From: DASYFG01 sp036498565
GTDB taxonomy: Bacteria; Bacillota; Bacilli; Lactobacillales; Lactobacillaceae
NCBI GenBank assembly: GCA_036498565.1
Contig: DASYFG010000004.1
Location: 1-64,000, forward strand
DNA: 64,000 nt
Direction of reading: 5' to 3'
In this document: positions 7,783 through 15,826 of the stretch, in pieces
How positions within the stretch are numbered: position 1 is the first letter of the stretch
Layout: every line of letters begins with the position of its first letter
Notes under the pieces: generated by a model
What the model was told of the DNA's origin: nothing
Database searches by the model: none
The model's input: the letters and a program-made list of their open reading frames with translations, nothing else
Made by a program: the position numbers and the translations under genes

Positions 7783-8688
7783 ATGAAATTTAGTTGGACC
7801 TACAACGGGGATGAGTTGCGTAAAGTGCGCACTTTTTTACAAAGTCATGGCGTCAGTCACCGCATGTTTTCTAAAATGAAGCATGGCGGTGGTGCAATTT
7901 TGGTGAATGACAAAAAAGTTTACACCTCAGATTACCTTAAAGACGGGGATGTGGTGACCATTATTATGCCCACTGAAGAAAGTAATGATTTGGTGACGCC
8001 GGATTATGCGCCGTTAGATATTGTTTTTGAAGATGAGCACTGGTTGGTCGTCAACAAGCCGGCCGGCGTGACAACGGTTCCGGGGCATGCGGATCGTTTG
8101 CACACCTTGGTGAATCAAGTCAAAGGGCATTTAGATGAAATCAATGCCGAAGATCAAGTACCGCACGTGGTGACACGTTTGGATCGCGACACGTCAGGCA
8201 TTGTTTTATTGGCCAAACACCGCTTTGCTCACGCCTTATTGGACGATCAATTGCAACAACACAGCGTTGAAAAATACTATATTGCTTACGTGAGTGGGCA
8301 TTTGCCAGATGATCATGGGATGATTGATGCGCCAATTGGTCGCATGGATAATGACTTTATTCGTCGTGAAGTGCGTGAAGACGGCAAAGAATCTCGGACG
8401 GAATACTGGGTCGAAGCGCGTTTGCAAGGAGAAGTGCCGATGACGCGGGTTAAAGTACAACTGCACACCGGCCGTACCCACCAAATCCGCGTGCACTTTG
8501 CACATCTTGGTTTTCCGTTGGTGGGTGATGATTTGTACGGTGGGCCGTTGGTTGCCGGCATGAAACGCCAAGCGCTGAACGCTTATCATTTGGCATTCTA
8601 TGATGCTTTTTTGGATGAAAAACGGACATTTGAAGTCGGATTAGCAGCTGATATGTTGAAATTAGGTGAAGCAACGCCGATTGATTAA
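7783..8688 (+). CDS. RluA-family pseudouridine synthase (YjbO/RluD type)
   Basis: Converts uridine to pseudouridine in ribosomal or other structured RNA. The 301-residue protein shows the catalytic motif TRLDRDTSG at 131-139 with the nucleophilic D134, and later the GRTHQIRVHFAHLGFPLVGD block. The N-terminal 80 residues (LRKVRTFLQSHGV...ILVNDKKV) resemble a diverged S4 RNA-binding domain. AAGGAG precedes the ATG. It follows nadK in Bacillus (yjbO); here the rgg gene has come between. The target base cannot be told from sequence alone. Confidence 0.92.
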   Translation: MKFSWTYNGDELRKVRTFLQSHGVSHRMFSKMKHGGGAILVNDKKVYTSDYLKDGDVVTIIMPTEESNDLVTPDYAPLDIVFEDEHWLVVNKPAGVTTVPGHADRLHTLVNQVKGHLDEINAEDQVPHVVTRLDRDTSGIVLLAKHRFAHALLDDQLQQHSVEKYYIAYVSGHLPDDHGMIDAPIGRMDNDFIRREVREDGKESRTEYWVEARLQGEVPMTRVKVQLHTGRTHQIRVHFAHLGFPLVGDDLYGGPLVAGMKRQALNAYHLAFYDAFLDEKRTFEVGLAADMLKLGEATPID

Positions 8689-8706
8689 TGAGATTGGAGG
8701 CACAAC

Positions 8707-10068
8707 ATGGACGAACAAAACGACACACTACAAGAAGCGCTAGAAGTGATTACCAATGATTTACAAACTGGTAATGATACGACGTTTGTCGAAGATTTTA
8801 ACGCTTTGCATGGTTATGAAATGGGGCAAGTTTACGTCAATTTGGCCCCGGAATTACGGCCAACTGCATGGCGTTTGTTGGATTTGAAAACGTTGGGGAA
8901 GACGTTTGACCATATTGATGCTGAAAATGACGATGTGTTGCCTTTCCTTTTGGAAATGCCACCGCGCCGTGGCGCAGATGTGCTCCAAGAAATGTATACC
9001 GACAACGCTGTTGATGTTTTGCATGAAATGAACGATCGGCAGTTGGCCACGTATTTGAATTTATTACCAAAAGCTGCTGCTAGTGAAATGCGGGCTTTGT
9101 TAGGTTACGAAGAACAAACTGCCGGGGCGTTGATGTCAACGGATTTCTTATCAGTTGACGATCAGCTCACCGTGGGGCAAGCATTGCAATGGGTCAAACA
9201 ACACGCCGAAGAATCTGAAGCGATTAACTATGTCTATGTTTTGGACGGCCAAGAACGTTTGGTTGGGGTCTTGTCATTGCGTGATTTGTTGACGCATCCG
9301 GATGCTAATAGCATTATGACCATCACGAACACGCGTGTGATTAGCGTGGATGTTGCCGACGAACAGCAAGGTGTTGCCAAAGTCATGAATGATTATAATT
9401 TCGTGGCGTTGCCTGTTGTGGATGACGCTCAGCATTTATTGGGTGTGATTACTGTTGATGATATCGTGGATGTAATGGATGAAGAAGCGGTCGCGGATTA
9501 TTCTGGTTTGGCTGGTTTGAACGTGACGGAAGTTGCGGATTCTCCTTGGCGTTCGGCTTTAAAACGCATTCCGTGGTTGGTGATTTTATTGGTCCTTGGG
9601 ATGGGGACCGCGAGTGTTATTAATCATTTTGAAGGCGTGGTGCGGCAAGCATCTATTTTGGCCGTCTTTATTTCTTTGGTAACTGGGACGGCTGGAAATG
9701 CGGGAACGCAAGCGATTGCTTTGGCCGTACGGCGTTTGACGGTGGCACGCGAAGTAAGTTACTGGCGGATTTTAGGGTCAGAATTAGTGACGGGGTTATT
9801 AGTTGGCGCGACGACGGGTTTGACCATCTTTTTAATGATTACGATTTGGCAGCATAATGTGGTGCTAGGATTCACGGTTGGCTTTGCGATGGGCGTTGCT
9901 ATTTTGGTGGCGAATTTGGCAGGGACGATTATTCCGGCTTTGATTGATCGGATTGGCTTAGATCCAGCTGTGGCTAGTGGGCCGTTCATTTCGACCCTTT
10001 CTGATTTAACGTCAACCTTGATTTATTTCTCGATTGCGCAACTGTTAATTACGAAGCTAATGGGATAA
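8707..10068 (+). CDS. mgtE: Magnesium transporter MgtE
   Basis: Membrane channel for Mg2+ gated by cytoplasmic magnesium. The 453-residue product follows the family order: a helical N domain (about 1-130), two CBS domains (about 135-260; ADYSGLAGLNV marks the plug-helix side) and a membrane domain of about five segments from residue 280 (WLVILLVLGMG, AIALAVRRL, GFAMGVAILVANLAG). The conserved GTAGNAGTQAIALAVR signature is intact. GGAGG lies before the ATG, only 18 bases after the pseudouridine synthase gene, so the two are probably cotranscribed. No Mg-sensing M-box leader can fit in that gap; control is likely at the protein level. Confidence 0.95.
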   Translation: MDEQNDTLQEALEVITNDLQTGNDTTFVEDFNALHGYEMGQVYVNLAPELRPTAWRLLDLKTLGKTFDHIDAENDDVLPFLLEMPPRRGADVLQEMYTDNAVDVLHEMNDRQLATYLNLLPKAAASEMRALLGYEEQTAGALMSTDFLSVDDQLTVGQALQWVKQHAEESEAINYVYVLDGQERLVGVLSLRDLLTHPDANSIMTITNTRVISVDVADEQQGVAKVMNDYNFVALPVVDDAQHLLGVITVDDIVDVMDEEAVADYSGLAGLNVTEVADSPWRSALKRIPWLVILLVLGMGTASVINHFEGVVRQASILAVFISLVTGTAGNAGTQAIALAVRRLTVAREVSYWRILGSELVTGLLVGATTGLTIFLMITIWQHNVVLGFTVGFAMGVAILVANLAGTIIPALIDRIGLDPAVASGPFISTLSDLTSTLIYFSIAQLLITKLMG

Positions 10069-10081
10069 CAAAGATAACAAA

Positions 10082-10122
10082 AAATAATGTTACCGCCAAC
10101 AAATGGCGTAACATTATTTTTT
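10082..10122 (+). terminator. Terminator after mgtE
   Basis: AATAATGTTAC-CGCCA, loop ACAAA, TGGCG-TAACATTATT with one bulged C, followed by Ts. Confidence 0.9.
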
Positions 10123-10132
10123 TGAAATAACT

Positions 10133-10169
10133 TGTAAGCGTTTACAAATAAAAATGAAAGCGCTATACT
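10133..10169 (+). promoter_or_regulatory. celA promoter with overlapping cre box
   Basis: TTTACA (10141-10146), 17 bases, TATACT (10164-10169) make a good sigma-A promoter. TGTAAGCGTTTACA at 10133-10146 matches the CcpA-binding cre consensus at every position and covers the -35 box, so CcpA binding should block RNA polymerase. A second, weaker cre-like TGAAAGCGCT starts at 10155 in the spacer and overlaps the -10. Confidence 0.88.
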
Positions 10170-10212
10170 AAGAGAGTAGAAGAAATAAAAAACAGCCACG
10201 GAGGATAGGAAC

Positions 10213-10530
10213 ATGGCAGAAAAGACAATTATGTTAGCTTGTGCAGCGGGGATGTCAACATCTTTGCTTGTCTCATCAATGCAAAAGGCAGCGGCAGCTG
10301 CGGGTAAGGATTACGAAATCTTTGCGACATCAACATCAGATGTTGATGCAAAGTTGAAGGAAAAGAACCCAGACGTTGTTTTGCTTGGCCCTCAAGTTGC
10401 TTACATGAAGGGCGAAGTGAAGTCAAAGACAGACGCTGCTGGCGTGCCAATGGACGTGATTAACATGATGGACTACGGCATGATGAAGGGCGACAACGTC
10501 TTGAAGACAGCCGAAGCTTTGATGGGCTAA
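10213..10530 (+). CDS. celA: PTS beta-glucoside/cellobiose IIB component
   Basis: Phosphotransfer protein that takes phosphate from IIA and passes it to the incoming sugar on IIC. The 105-residue product is a complete lone IIB of the lactose/cellobiose family with the phosphorylated cysteine C10 in MLACAAGMSTSLLV, and the LLGPQVAYM segment. GGAGGATAGGAA precedes the ATG. It begins an operon with IIA and a 6-phospho-beta-glucosidase; IIC is the fourth gene with its own promoter. Strong codon bias (GCA, AAG, ACA-rich) suggests high expression compared with neighbours. Confidence 0.93.
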   Translation: MAEKTIMLACAAGMSTSLLVSSMQKAAAAAGKDYEIFATSTSDVDAKLKEKNPDVVLLGPQVAYMKGEVKSKTDAAGVPMDVINMMDYGMMKGDNVLKTAEALMG

Positions 10531-10614
10531 ACCTAACTTTTCAATAATCAGGATGACAAACACTGGCGTTTGGGCAGGCATTACGAACGCGGTGCTAAGA
10601 AGAGGATAAAATAA

Positions 10615-10926
10615 ATGAACGACGAACGAATGATGGTAGTGATGGGCTTGATTATGCACGGTGGTAACGCCAAATCACAAGCCTTCCAAGCAATTCAATT
10701 GGCTAAAAAAGGTGACTTTGAAGGCGCACGCGCAGCGATTGCCGAAGCCGACAAGTCTTTGAAAGAAGCCCACGATGTGCAAACTGACATGCTGACAAAA
10801 GAAGCACAAGGTGAACACACAGAAGTTGACTTGTACATGGTGCACGGCCAAGATCACTTGATGAACGGGATTACGTTCCGTGATTTGGCGGTCGAATTAA
10901 TTGATTTGTACGAAAAACTAGCTTAA
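10615..10926 (+). CDS. celC: PTS lactose/cellobiose IIA component
   Basis: Accepts phosphate from HPr and hands it to IIB. The 103-residue protein is a LacF-type trimeric helical IIA: M9-GLIMHGGNAKS at the start and the active-site VHGQDHLM with phosphorylatable H77. GAAGAGG lies upstream of the start. An 84-base gap separates it from the IIB gene, with no clear terminator. The substrate (cellobiose or another aryl-beta-glucoside) is inferred from the adjacent GH1 gene. Confidence 0.93.
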   Translation: MNDERMMVVMGLIMHGGNAKSQAFQAIQLAKKGDFEGARAAIAEADKSLKEAHDVQTDMLTKEAQGEHTEVDLYMVHGQDHLMNGITFRDLAVELIDLYEKLA

Positions 10927-10936
10927 TTAGCGTGTG

Positions 10937-10970
10937 AAGCGTGTTCGGAAAAGCTTCCGAGCACGCTTTA
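10937..10970 (+). other. Intercistronic stem-loop before bglA
   Basis: AAGCGTGTTCGGAA (10937-10950) pairs with TTCCGAGCACGCTT (10955-10968): 14 pairs with one G-U, four-base loop. Only TTTATTAC follows, so it is a poor terminator. It may stabilise the upstream PTS message or cause partial termination between IIA and the glucosidase. Confidence 0.6.
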
Positions 10971-10990
10971 TTACTGAAAGGGAGAAGATG

Positions 10991-12505
10991 ATGACTGAAA
11001 AATACCGCATGCCAGAAGGCTTTTTGTGGGGTGCTGCGAACGCGGCGCACCAATTTGAAGGGGCGTGGAATGTTGACGGCAAGGGCGTTTCGATTGCTGA
11101 TGTGATGTTGGCCGGCGTTGATCCTTGGTTAGATGGACAAGCACCAGAAAAGTATGCAGCCTTGACGCAAGAAGCAGCTAAAACCAAGCACCGCATTGTA
11201 ACAGATGAAGTAGAAACAAACGGCAATTATCCTAATCACCGTGGGATTGATTTTTATCACACGTACGAAGCGGATTTGAAGTTGATGCGTGAAGCGGGGA
11301 TGAACGCCTTTCGCACGTCAATCAACTGGACGCGTATTTTCCCAAATGGGGATGAATTAGAACCAAACGAAGCGGGTTTGGCTTTTTATGACCGCTTGTT
11401 TGACACGATGTTGGCAAACGGCATTGAACCGGTTGTGACGTTGAACCACTTTGAAATGCCCTATCATTTGGTGACTGAATACGGCGGTTGGCGCAATCGG
11501 GATTTGATTACGTTCTTTGAACGTTATACGCGCGTTGTGTTGGAACGTTTCGGGGACCGCGTGTCTTATTGGATGACGCACAACGAAATCAATAACCAAG
11601 CGCAATTCTTTGACACGCATCCGATGCTGCAAAACTCTGGTTTGAAGGATTATGATGAAGCCGACGCGGAAGAATTGATGTATTTGAGTTCGCACCATGA
11701 ATTGGTGGCATCTGCTTTGGCGGTCAAAGTCGCGCATGAAGTTAAGGAAAAAGTGGGTAATCCACGTTTGCAAATGGCTAACATGATTGCCATGAATCCT
11801 ATTTATCCACACACAACCAATCCTGCTGACCAAATGGCCGGCTACCGTGCGATGGAGCAAACGTATTGGTGGGGCGACGTGGCGGCACGCGGCGTTTACC
11901 CAAAGTGGTTGCTAAACTACTTTGAACACAAAGGGTTTAACATCGACATTACTGATCAAGACAAGGAAATTTTGGCCGAAAACACGGTTGATTACGTGGC
12001 ATTTTCATATTACATGTCAAACGTGATTGGTGCTGATGACAATCCTTGGATTGATTTCCGTATGGACAAAAATCATTTTGATAATGAATTTTTGGAAAAG
12101 TCAGATTGGGGTTGGCAAATCGATCCCGTCGGTTTGCGCTGGGCGATGAACTGGATGTACGATCGTTGGGGCAAAGAAATGATGATCGTTGAAAACGGTT
12201 TTGGTGCCTACGATAAGCTAGAAGAAAACGGCGAAATCCACGACCCATACCGCATTAAATATCACCACGACCACATTTTGAACATGGAGCGCGGGATTGC
12301 CATTGACGGCATTCCGGTCTTTGGTTACTTGCCTTGGTCAGGAATCGACATGATTTCGGCTTCGACAGGTGAAATGTTGAAGCGTTATGGCTTCATTTAC
12401 GTGGACTTAGATGACGAAGGCAACGGTTCCGGCAAGCGTTACGTTAAGGACAGTTACAATTGGTATCAAAAAGTCATCGCTTCAAACGGTGAAGATTTAG
12501 ACTAA
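10991..12505 (+). CDS. bglA: 6-phospho-beta-glucosidase, GH1
   Basis: Hydrolyses the phosphorylated disaccharide delivered by the PTS to glucose-6-phosphate and an aglycone or glucose. The 504-residue protein is a GH1 TIM barrel: the start PEGFLWGAANAAHQFEGAW, acid/base E199 in THNEINN and nucleophile E401 in VENGFGAYD. The C-terminal GSGKRYVKDSYNWYQKVI fits GH1 phospho-glycosidases. Two adjacent ATGs (10988, 10991) are possible after GAAAGGGAG; spacing favours the second. An in-frame upstream extension would read through the stem-loop at 10937-10970 and is unlikely. PTS genes on both sides support the phospho-substrate specificity. Confidence 0.93.
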   Translation: MTEKYRMPEGFLWGAANAAHQFEGAWNVDGKGVSIADVMLAGVDPWLDGQAPEKYAALTQEAAKTKHRIVTDEVETNGNYPNHRGIDFYHTYEADLKLMREAGMNAFRTSINWTRIFPNGDELEPNEAGLAFYDRLFDTMLANGIEPVVTLNHFEMPYHLVTEYGGWRNRDLITFFERYTRVVLERFGDRVSYWMTHNEINNQAQFFDTHPMLQNSGLKDYDEADAEELMYLSSHHELVASALAVKVAHEVKEKVGNPRLQMANMIAMNPIYPHTTNPADQMAGYRAMEQTYWWGDVAARGVYPKWLLNYFEHKGFNIDITDQDKEILAENTVDYVAFSYYMSNVIGADDNPWIDFRMDKNHFDNEFLEKSDWGWQIDPVGLRWAMNWMYDRWGKEMMIVENGFGAYDKLEENGEIHDPYRIKYHHDHILNMERGIAIDGIPVFGYLPWSGIDMISASTGEMLKRYGFIYVDLDDEGNGSGKRYVKDSYNWYQKVIASNGEDLD

Positions 12506-12511
12506 TTATTA

Positions 12512-12536
12512 AAACTCGCTTAAGGCGAGTTTTTTG
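12512..12536 (+). terminator. Terminator after bglA
   Basis: AACTCGC-ttaag-GCGAGTT with a T-run. It separates bglA from celB, which has its own promoter. Confidence 0.85.
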
Positions 12537-12549
12537 TTTGGAAAAAAGC

Positions 12550-12578
12550 TTGACAACTATATTGTAAGCGCTTACAAT
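12550..12578 (+). promoter_or_regulatory. celB promoter with overlapping cre box
   Basis: TTGACA (12550-12555), 17 bases, TACAAT (12573-12578): a near-consensus promoter. TGTAAGCGCTTACA at 12563-12576 is a perfect palindromic cre and overlaps the spacer and the -10 box, so CcpA should repress directly. Confidence 0.9.
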
Positions 12579-12609
12579 TAAGACAGAATTTAAGAAAAGA
12601 GGATACATC

Positions 12610-13926
12610 ATGAACACGTGGATCAATGAGAAGTTGCTGCCACCAGTGATGAAGTTTGTTAACACGCGACCGATGACGGCGATTAAGAATGGGATGCTTT
12701 ATCCTATTCCATTCATCGTTATCGGGGCTATTTTCCTGATTTTGGGAAACTTCCCCTTGCAAAGTGTGGCCGATTACTTGAGTAAGATTGGTTTGTCACC
12801 AATCTTTATGCAAGCATTTAATGGCTCGATGAATATCATGGCTGTCTTTGCCGTCTTTGGTATTGCGTATGCTTGGGTAAGTAATGAAGGTTATGAGGGT
12901 GTGCCCGCTGGTTTGTTAGCGATTGTGGTGGATGTGATTTTGCAACCAGACACAGTGGCGAATGTAACTAATTTGAAGGACGCCACAAAGACGTCAACAG
13001 ACTGGGTAGCATCTAACGTGATTGACAAAACCTGGTTGGGTGGTAAGGGTATGATTACCGCCATTATCGTTGGTTTGTTAGTTGGTTGGATTTACAGTGC
13101 TTTCTTGAAGAAAGGCATTACTATCAAATTGCCTGAACAAGTTCCTGCTAACGTTGCCGCTTCATTTACAGCCTTGGTGCCCGGTGCGGTAATCGTAACT
13201 TTGGCGACAGCAGTTTACGGCTTCTTCAAGCTTGGTTTGAACACGACGGTCGTTGAATGGATTTACACCGTTATTCAAACACCATTGCAACATGCAACTG
13301 ATGGCCCACTTGGTGTATTCGTCATTGCCTTTATCCCAGTATTCTTGTGGTTCTTCGGGGTTCACGGGGCAACGATTGTTGGTGGTATCATGGGACCCTT
13401 GTTGTTGGCCAACAACGCGGACAACAACGCTTTGTATAAAGCGCATGACTTGTCATTAGCGAGCGGTGCGCACATTGTGACACAGGCGTTCATGGACCAA
13501 TTTATCACGGTAACTGGTTCTGGAATTACGATCGGTTTGGTTGTCTTTGCCTTGGTACGCGCGCGTTCAACGCAAATGAAAACATTGGGTCGTTTGGAAA
13601 TTGTACCAGCTTTGTTCAACATTAACGAACCGGTTTTGTTCGGTTTGCCAATTGTCTTGAACCCATTGTTGGCGGTGCCATTTATTTTGACACCATTGTT
13701 GTCAGGGTTCTTGACCTACGGTGCGATTTACTTGCACATTATTCCGCCATTTAACGGTTTGTACGTCCCTTGGACGACACCAGCAATTATCTCCGGCTTT
13801 ATCGTTGGTGGTTGGCAAGGCGCTTTGTGGCAAGCGTTGATGTTACTGATGACAGTCTTTGTTTACTGGGGATTTGCCAAGAAGTACGACGATGTTTTGT
13901 TCCAACAAGAACAAGAAAATGCTTAA
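12610..13926 (+). CDS. celB: PTS cellobiose-type IIC permease
   Basis: Membrane channel that imports the beta-glucoside for phosphorylation by IIB. The 438-residue protein has the lactose/cellobiose IIC layout: about ten hydrophobic segments (PIPFIVIGAIFLILG, MAVFAVFGIAYAW, ...), the GVHGATIVGGIMGP region and the conserved FNINEPVLFGLPIVLNP motif before the last third, which contains the sugar-binding loop. GAAAAGAGGA lies before the ATG. Separate from IIB/IIA but under the same cre-type control, it completes a functional PTS set with the three genes upstream. No dedicated antiterminator or repressor gene is adjacent. Confidence 0.93.
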   Translation: MNTWINEKLLPPVMKFVNTRPMTAIKNGMLYPIPFIVIGAIFLILGNFPLQSVADYLSKIGLSPIFMQAFNGSMNIMAVFAVFGIAYAWVSNEGYEGVPAGLLAIVVDVILQPDTVANVTNLKDATKTSTDWVASNVIDKTWLGGKGMITAIIVGLLVGWIYSAFLKKGITIKLPEQVPANVAASFTALVPGAVIVTLATAVYGFFKLGLNTTVVEWIYTVIQTPLQHATDGPLGVFVIAFIPVFLWFFGVHGATIVGGIMGPLLLANNADNNALYKAHDLSLASGAHIVTQAFMDQFITVTGSGITIGLVVFALVRARSTQMKTLGRLEIVPALFNINEPVLFGLPIVLNPLLAVPFILTPLLSGFLTYGAIYLHIIPPFNGLYVPWTTPAIISGFIVGGWQGALWQALMLLMTVFVYWGFAKKYDDVLFQQEQENA

Positions 13927-13929
13927 ACA

Positions 13930-13960
13930 AAAAGCGACTTCGCTTGAAGTCGCTTTTTTT
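13930..13960 (+). terminator. Bidirectional terminator between celB and yslB
   Basis: AAAAGCGACTTC-gctt-GAAGTCGC with a T-run; symmetric enough to serve both convergent genes. Confidence 0.92.
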
Positions 13961-14858
13961 ATTTATCTTCGATGTTGGGAGCGTTGAAGGGGTCTAATTT
14001 TTCTTCTTCAACGGGCGCACTGTCAGTGGCAAAGGCATCTAAATCAAAGGCGAGCAGTTCGTCGGTGATGGCGCGTTCGCGTTCCACTGCATCAGAAGTG
14101 ACGAGGTTGACGTCCCAAATATTATCATCCGTAGGTGTCGCGGTGCTATCCGTTGCTTCGGGTTCAGTTGGTGCAACGTCGCTGAAACTTTTAACCGATA
14201 AGGGAATTTCACGGGTGCGATCTTCGACAGTTTTTTCAACTTCCAAAGCTGTGATAGCGGTCGTTTCACTTGTTTGTGGTGCTAGGACATCCAAAATTGG
14301 TTCGCCGTTTTCATCGACAGTTGGCGTAATCAAAGTCGCCCCTTCAGCGCTTTCTTTGTGCGCGGTGTGCATGATGTGCTCACGATAAGTTGAGGCCGCT
14401 TGCAAGTCACTAGTATCAACTGTTTGTTCGAGGTCGGTGATGACTTCAAATTCTACGTACTCGTGTTTTTTGGCAAAGTGGAAAGTGGCTTCGGCGATGG
14501 CGCCGGTTTGCGTTTCGAGTTGTTGGGCTAAAAAGCCAGCCTCTAAACTAAAATCCGCAAAGCGATCACGGGCTAAACGTTGATCCACCAACGCGCCACG
14601 CAACATCCAAATTTGTTTTTTGCTATCTTGAGAACGTAATTCCAACTCACCAAAACCGGCATTGTTGAAAAATTCCGCTTCATCACTCAACGTTGCCAAA
14701 GGGAATTGGCGCGCCAATTCCTTGCCAGCCCAATAAGTAATGTGTGGATAATCTTCTTTTAACAAATTAGCGATTAAACCATCGCGCAACAGCGCAACAG
14801 CAAAGCTATTAACGTTTAAATCATGACTGAGAATTGTTTTATAATCGTTTGTTCGCAT
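13959..14858 (-). CDS. yslB: YslB-family protein (DUF2507) with long acidic C-terminal extension
   Basis: The first 150 or so residues match YslB of Bacillus: ITYWAGKELARQFP, FFNNAGFGELEL and FSLEAGFLAQQLE appear in order. The family is small, of unknown function, and usually ends near residue 150. Here the protein has 299 residues; the second half is acidic and low in complexity (Thr, Ala, Glu, Asp-rich, ending DPFNAPNIEDK), probably disordered. A longer reading from 14933 is excluded because the promoter -10 (14932-14937) overlaps that codon. The SD is weak at the chosen ATG. It lies head-to-head with murI, as yslB neighbours racE in Bacillus. Confidence 0.75.
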   Translation of the reverse strand: MRTNDYKTILSHDLNVNSFAVALLRDGLIANLLKEDYPHITYWAGKELARQFPLATLSDEAEFFNNAGFGELELRSQDSKKQIWMLRGALVDQRLARDRFADFSLEAGFLAQQLETQTGAIAEATFHFAKKHEYVEFEVITDLEQTVDTSDLQAASTYREHIMHTAHKESAEGATLITPTVDENGEPILDVLAPQTSETTAITALEVEKTVEDRTREIPLSVKSFSDVAPTEPEATDSTATPTDDNIWDVNLVTSDAVERERAITDELLAFDLDAFATDSAPVEEEKLDPFNAPNIEDK

Positions 14859-14931
14859 GGTTATTTTAAGTGTAAACCGAAATTTACAAGTCCTTTCGCA
14901 GCTGTGCGCTCCCCGCGACAGCGTATATGTC

Positions 14932-14977
14932 ATTATAGCAGAAAATATTTGCCCGAAACTAAAAAAAAAGCGATAAT
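14932..14977. promoter_or_regulatory. Divergent yslB / murI promoters
   Basis: Minus strand: TG-C-TATAAT with the hexamer at 14932-14937, a perfect extended -10 for yslB. Plus strand: TTGCCC (14949-14954), 17 bases, GATAAT (14972-14977) for murI. The murI -10 ends six bases before the murI ATG, so transcription should start at or next to the start codon. Confidence 0.7.
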
Positions 14978-14983
14978 AGAGCT

Positions 14984-15826
14984 ATGCAAAAAAAATTAAA
15001 TCCCAACGCTCCGATTGGGTTTATTGATTCGGGGGTCGGTGGTTTAAGTGTTGTGAAAGCGGCGCTTGATAAACTGCCAAATGAACAATTTATTTATTTA
15101 GGTGATGAAGCGCGGATGCCGTACGGACCGCGCCCTGCGCAAGAAGTCATTGACTATACGTTCCAAATGGCGAATTTTTTGGTGGATATTAAGCACATCA
15201 AAATGTTGGTGGTTGCTTGTAATACGGCCACAGCGCGCGCGTTACCATTGCTACAAGCTCAGCTGCCAATTCCAGTGATTGGTGTTATTGAACCGGGCGT
15301 CAAAGGCGCTTTGGCTGCTACGCATAACGACCAAATCGGTGTGATTGCCACGCAAGGCACGGTAGAAGCTGGCTCTTACCAAAATTCATTGCGGGCAAGC
15401 CGTGAAGATTTGAGCGTGATTGCCGTACCAACGCCTAATTTTGTGCAAATGGCCGAAAACGGGCAGTTGAGTGGCGATGATGCGCAGCGTGAAGTGGATG
15501 CCACTTTGGCGGCTTTACGTGAAAGTGGCGTGGACACCTTGATTTTGGGCTGCACGCATTTTCCGTTTTTGGCACCGTTAATTCAAGCTAGTATGGGCGA
15601 TCAGGTCACGTTGGTTGATTCTGGCCGCCAAGCGATTCGCCAAGTCGTTGCGGCTTTGGACGAATTGGATTTGTGGGCGACGACGCCATTTTCACATGAT
15701 GACGATATTTATTACACGACGGATGCGGTCGAGCGTTTTCATGATTTGGCCAAAACTTGGTTGAATGAGGACGTGTTGGATGTGCGTTTGTTGGCAATCG
15801 TGGATGAGCATTTGGAGGAAGCATGA
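14984..15826 (+). CDS. murI: Glutamate racemase
   Basis: Makes D-glutamate for peptidoglycan. The 280-residue enzyme has both catalytic cysteines, C79 in VACNTATA and C190 in LGCTHFP, and the N-terminal FIDSGVGGLSV with D15. Start: no Shine-Dalgarno sequence is visible and the promoter -10 lies six bases upstream, so the message is probably leaderless. It overlaps rdgB by four bases. The order racemase, rdgB, ysnB is conserved with Bacillus. Confidence 0.95.
   Translation: MQKKLNPNAPIGFIDSGVGGLSVVKAALDKLPNEQFIYLGDEARMPYGPRPAQEVIDYTFQMANFLVDIKHIKMLVVACNTATARALPLLQAQLPIPVIGVIEPGVKGALAATHNDQIGVIATQGTVEAGSYQNSLRASREDLSVIAVPTPNFVQMAENGQLSGDDAQREVDATLAALRESGVDTLILGCTHFPFLAPLIQASMGDQVTLVDSGRQAIRQVVAALDELDLWATTPFSHDDDIYYTTDAVERFHDLAKTWLNEDVLDVRLLAIVDEHLEEA

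Noticed and set aside
8689..8706. Possible Mg riboswitch before mgtE
   Set aside because: Only 18 bases separate mgtE from the preceding gene, too few for an M-box.
13972..14388. 138-codon plus-strand ORF opposite yslB
   Set aside because: Ser-rich antisense reading of the acidic yslB tail, without start site.
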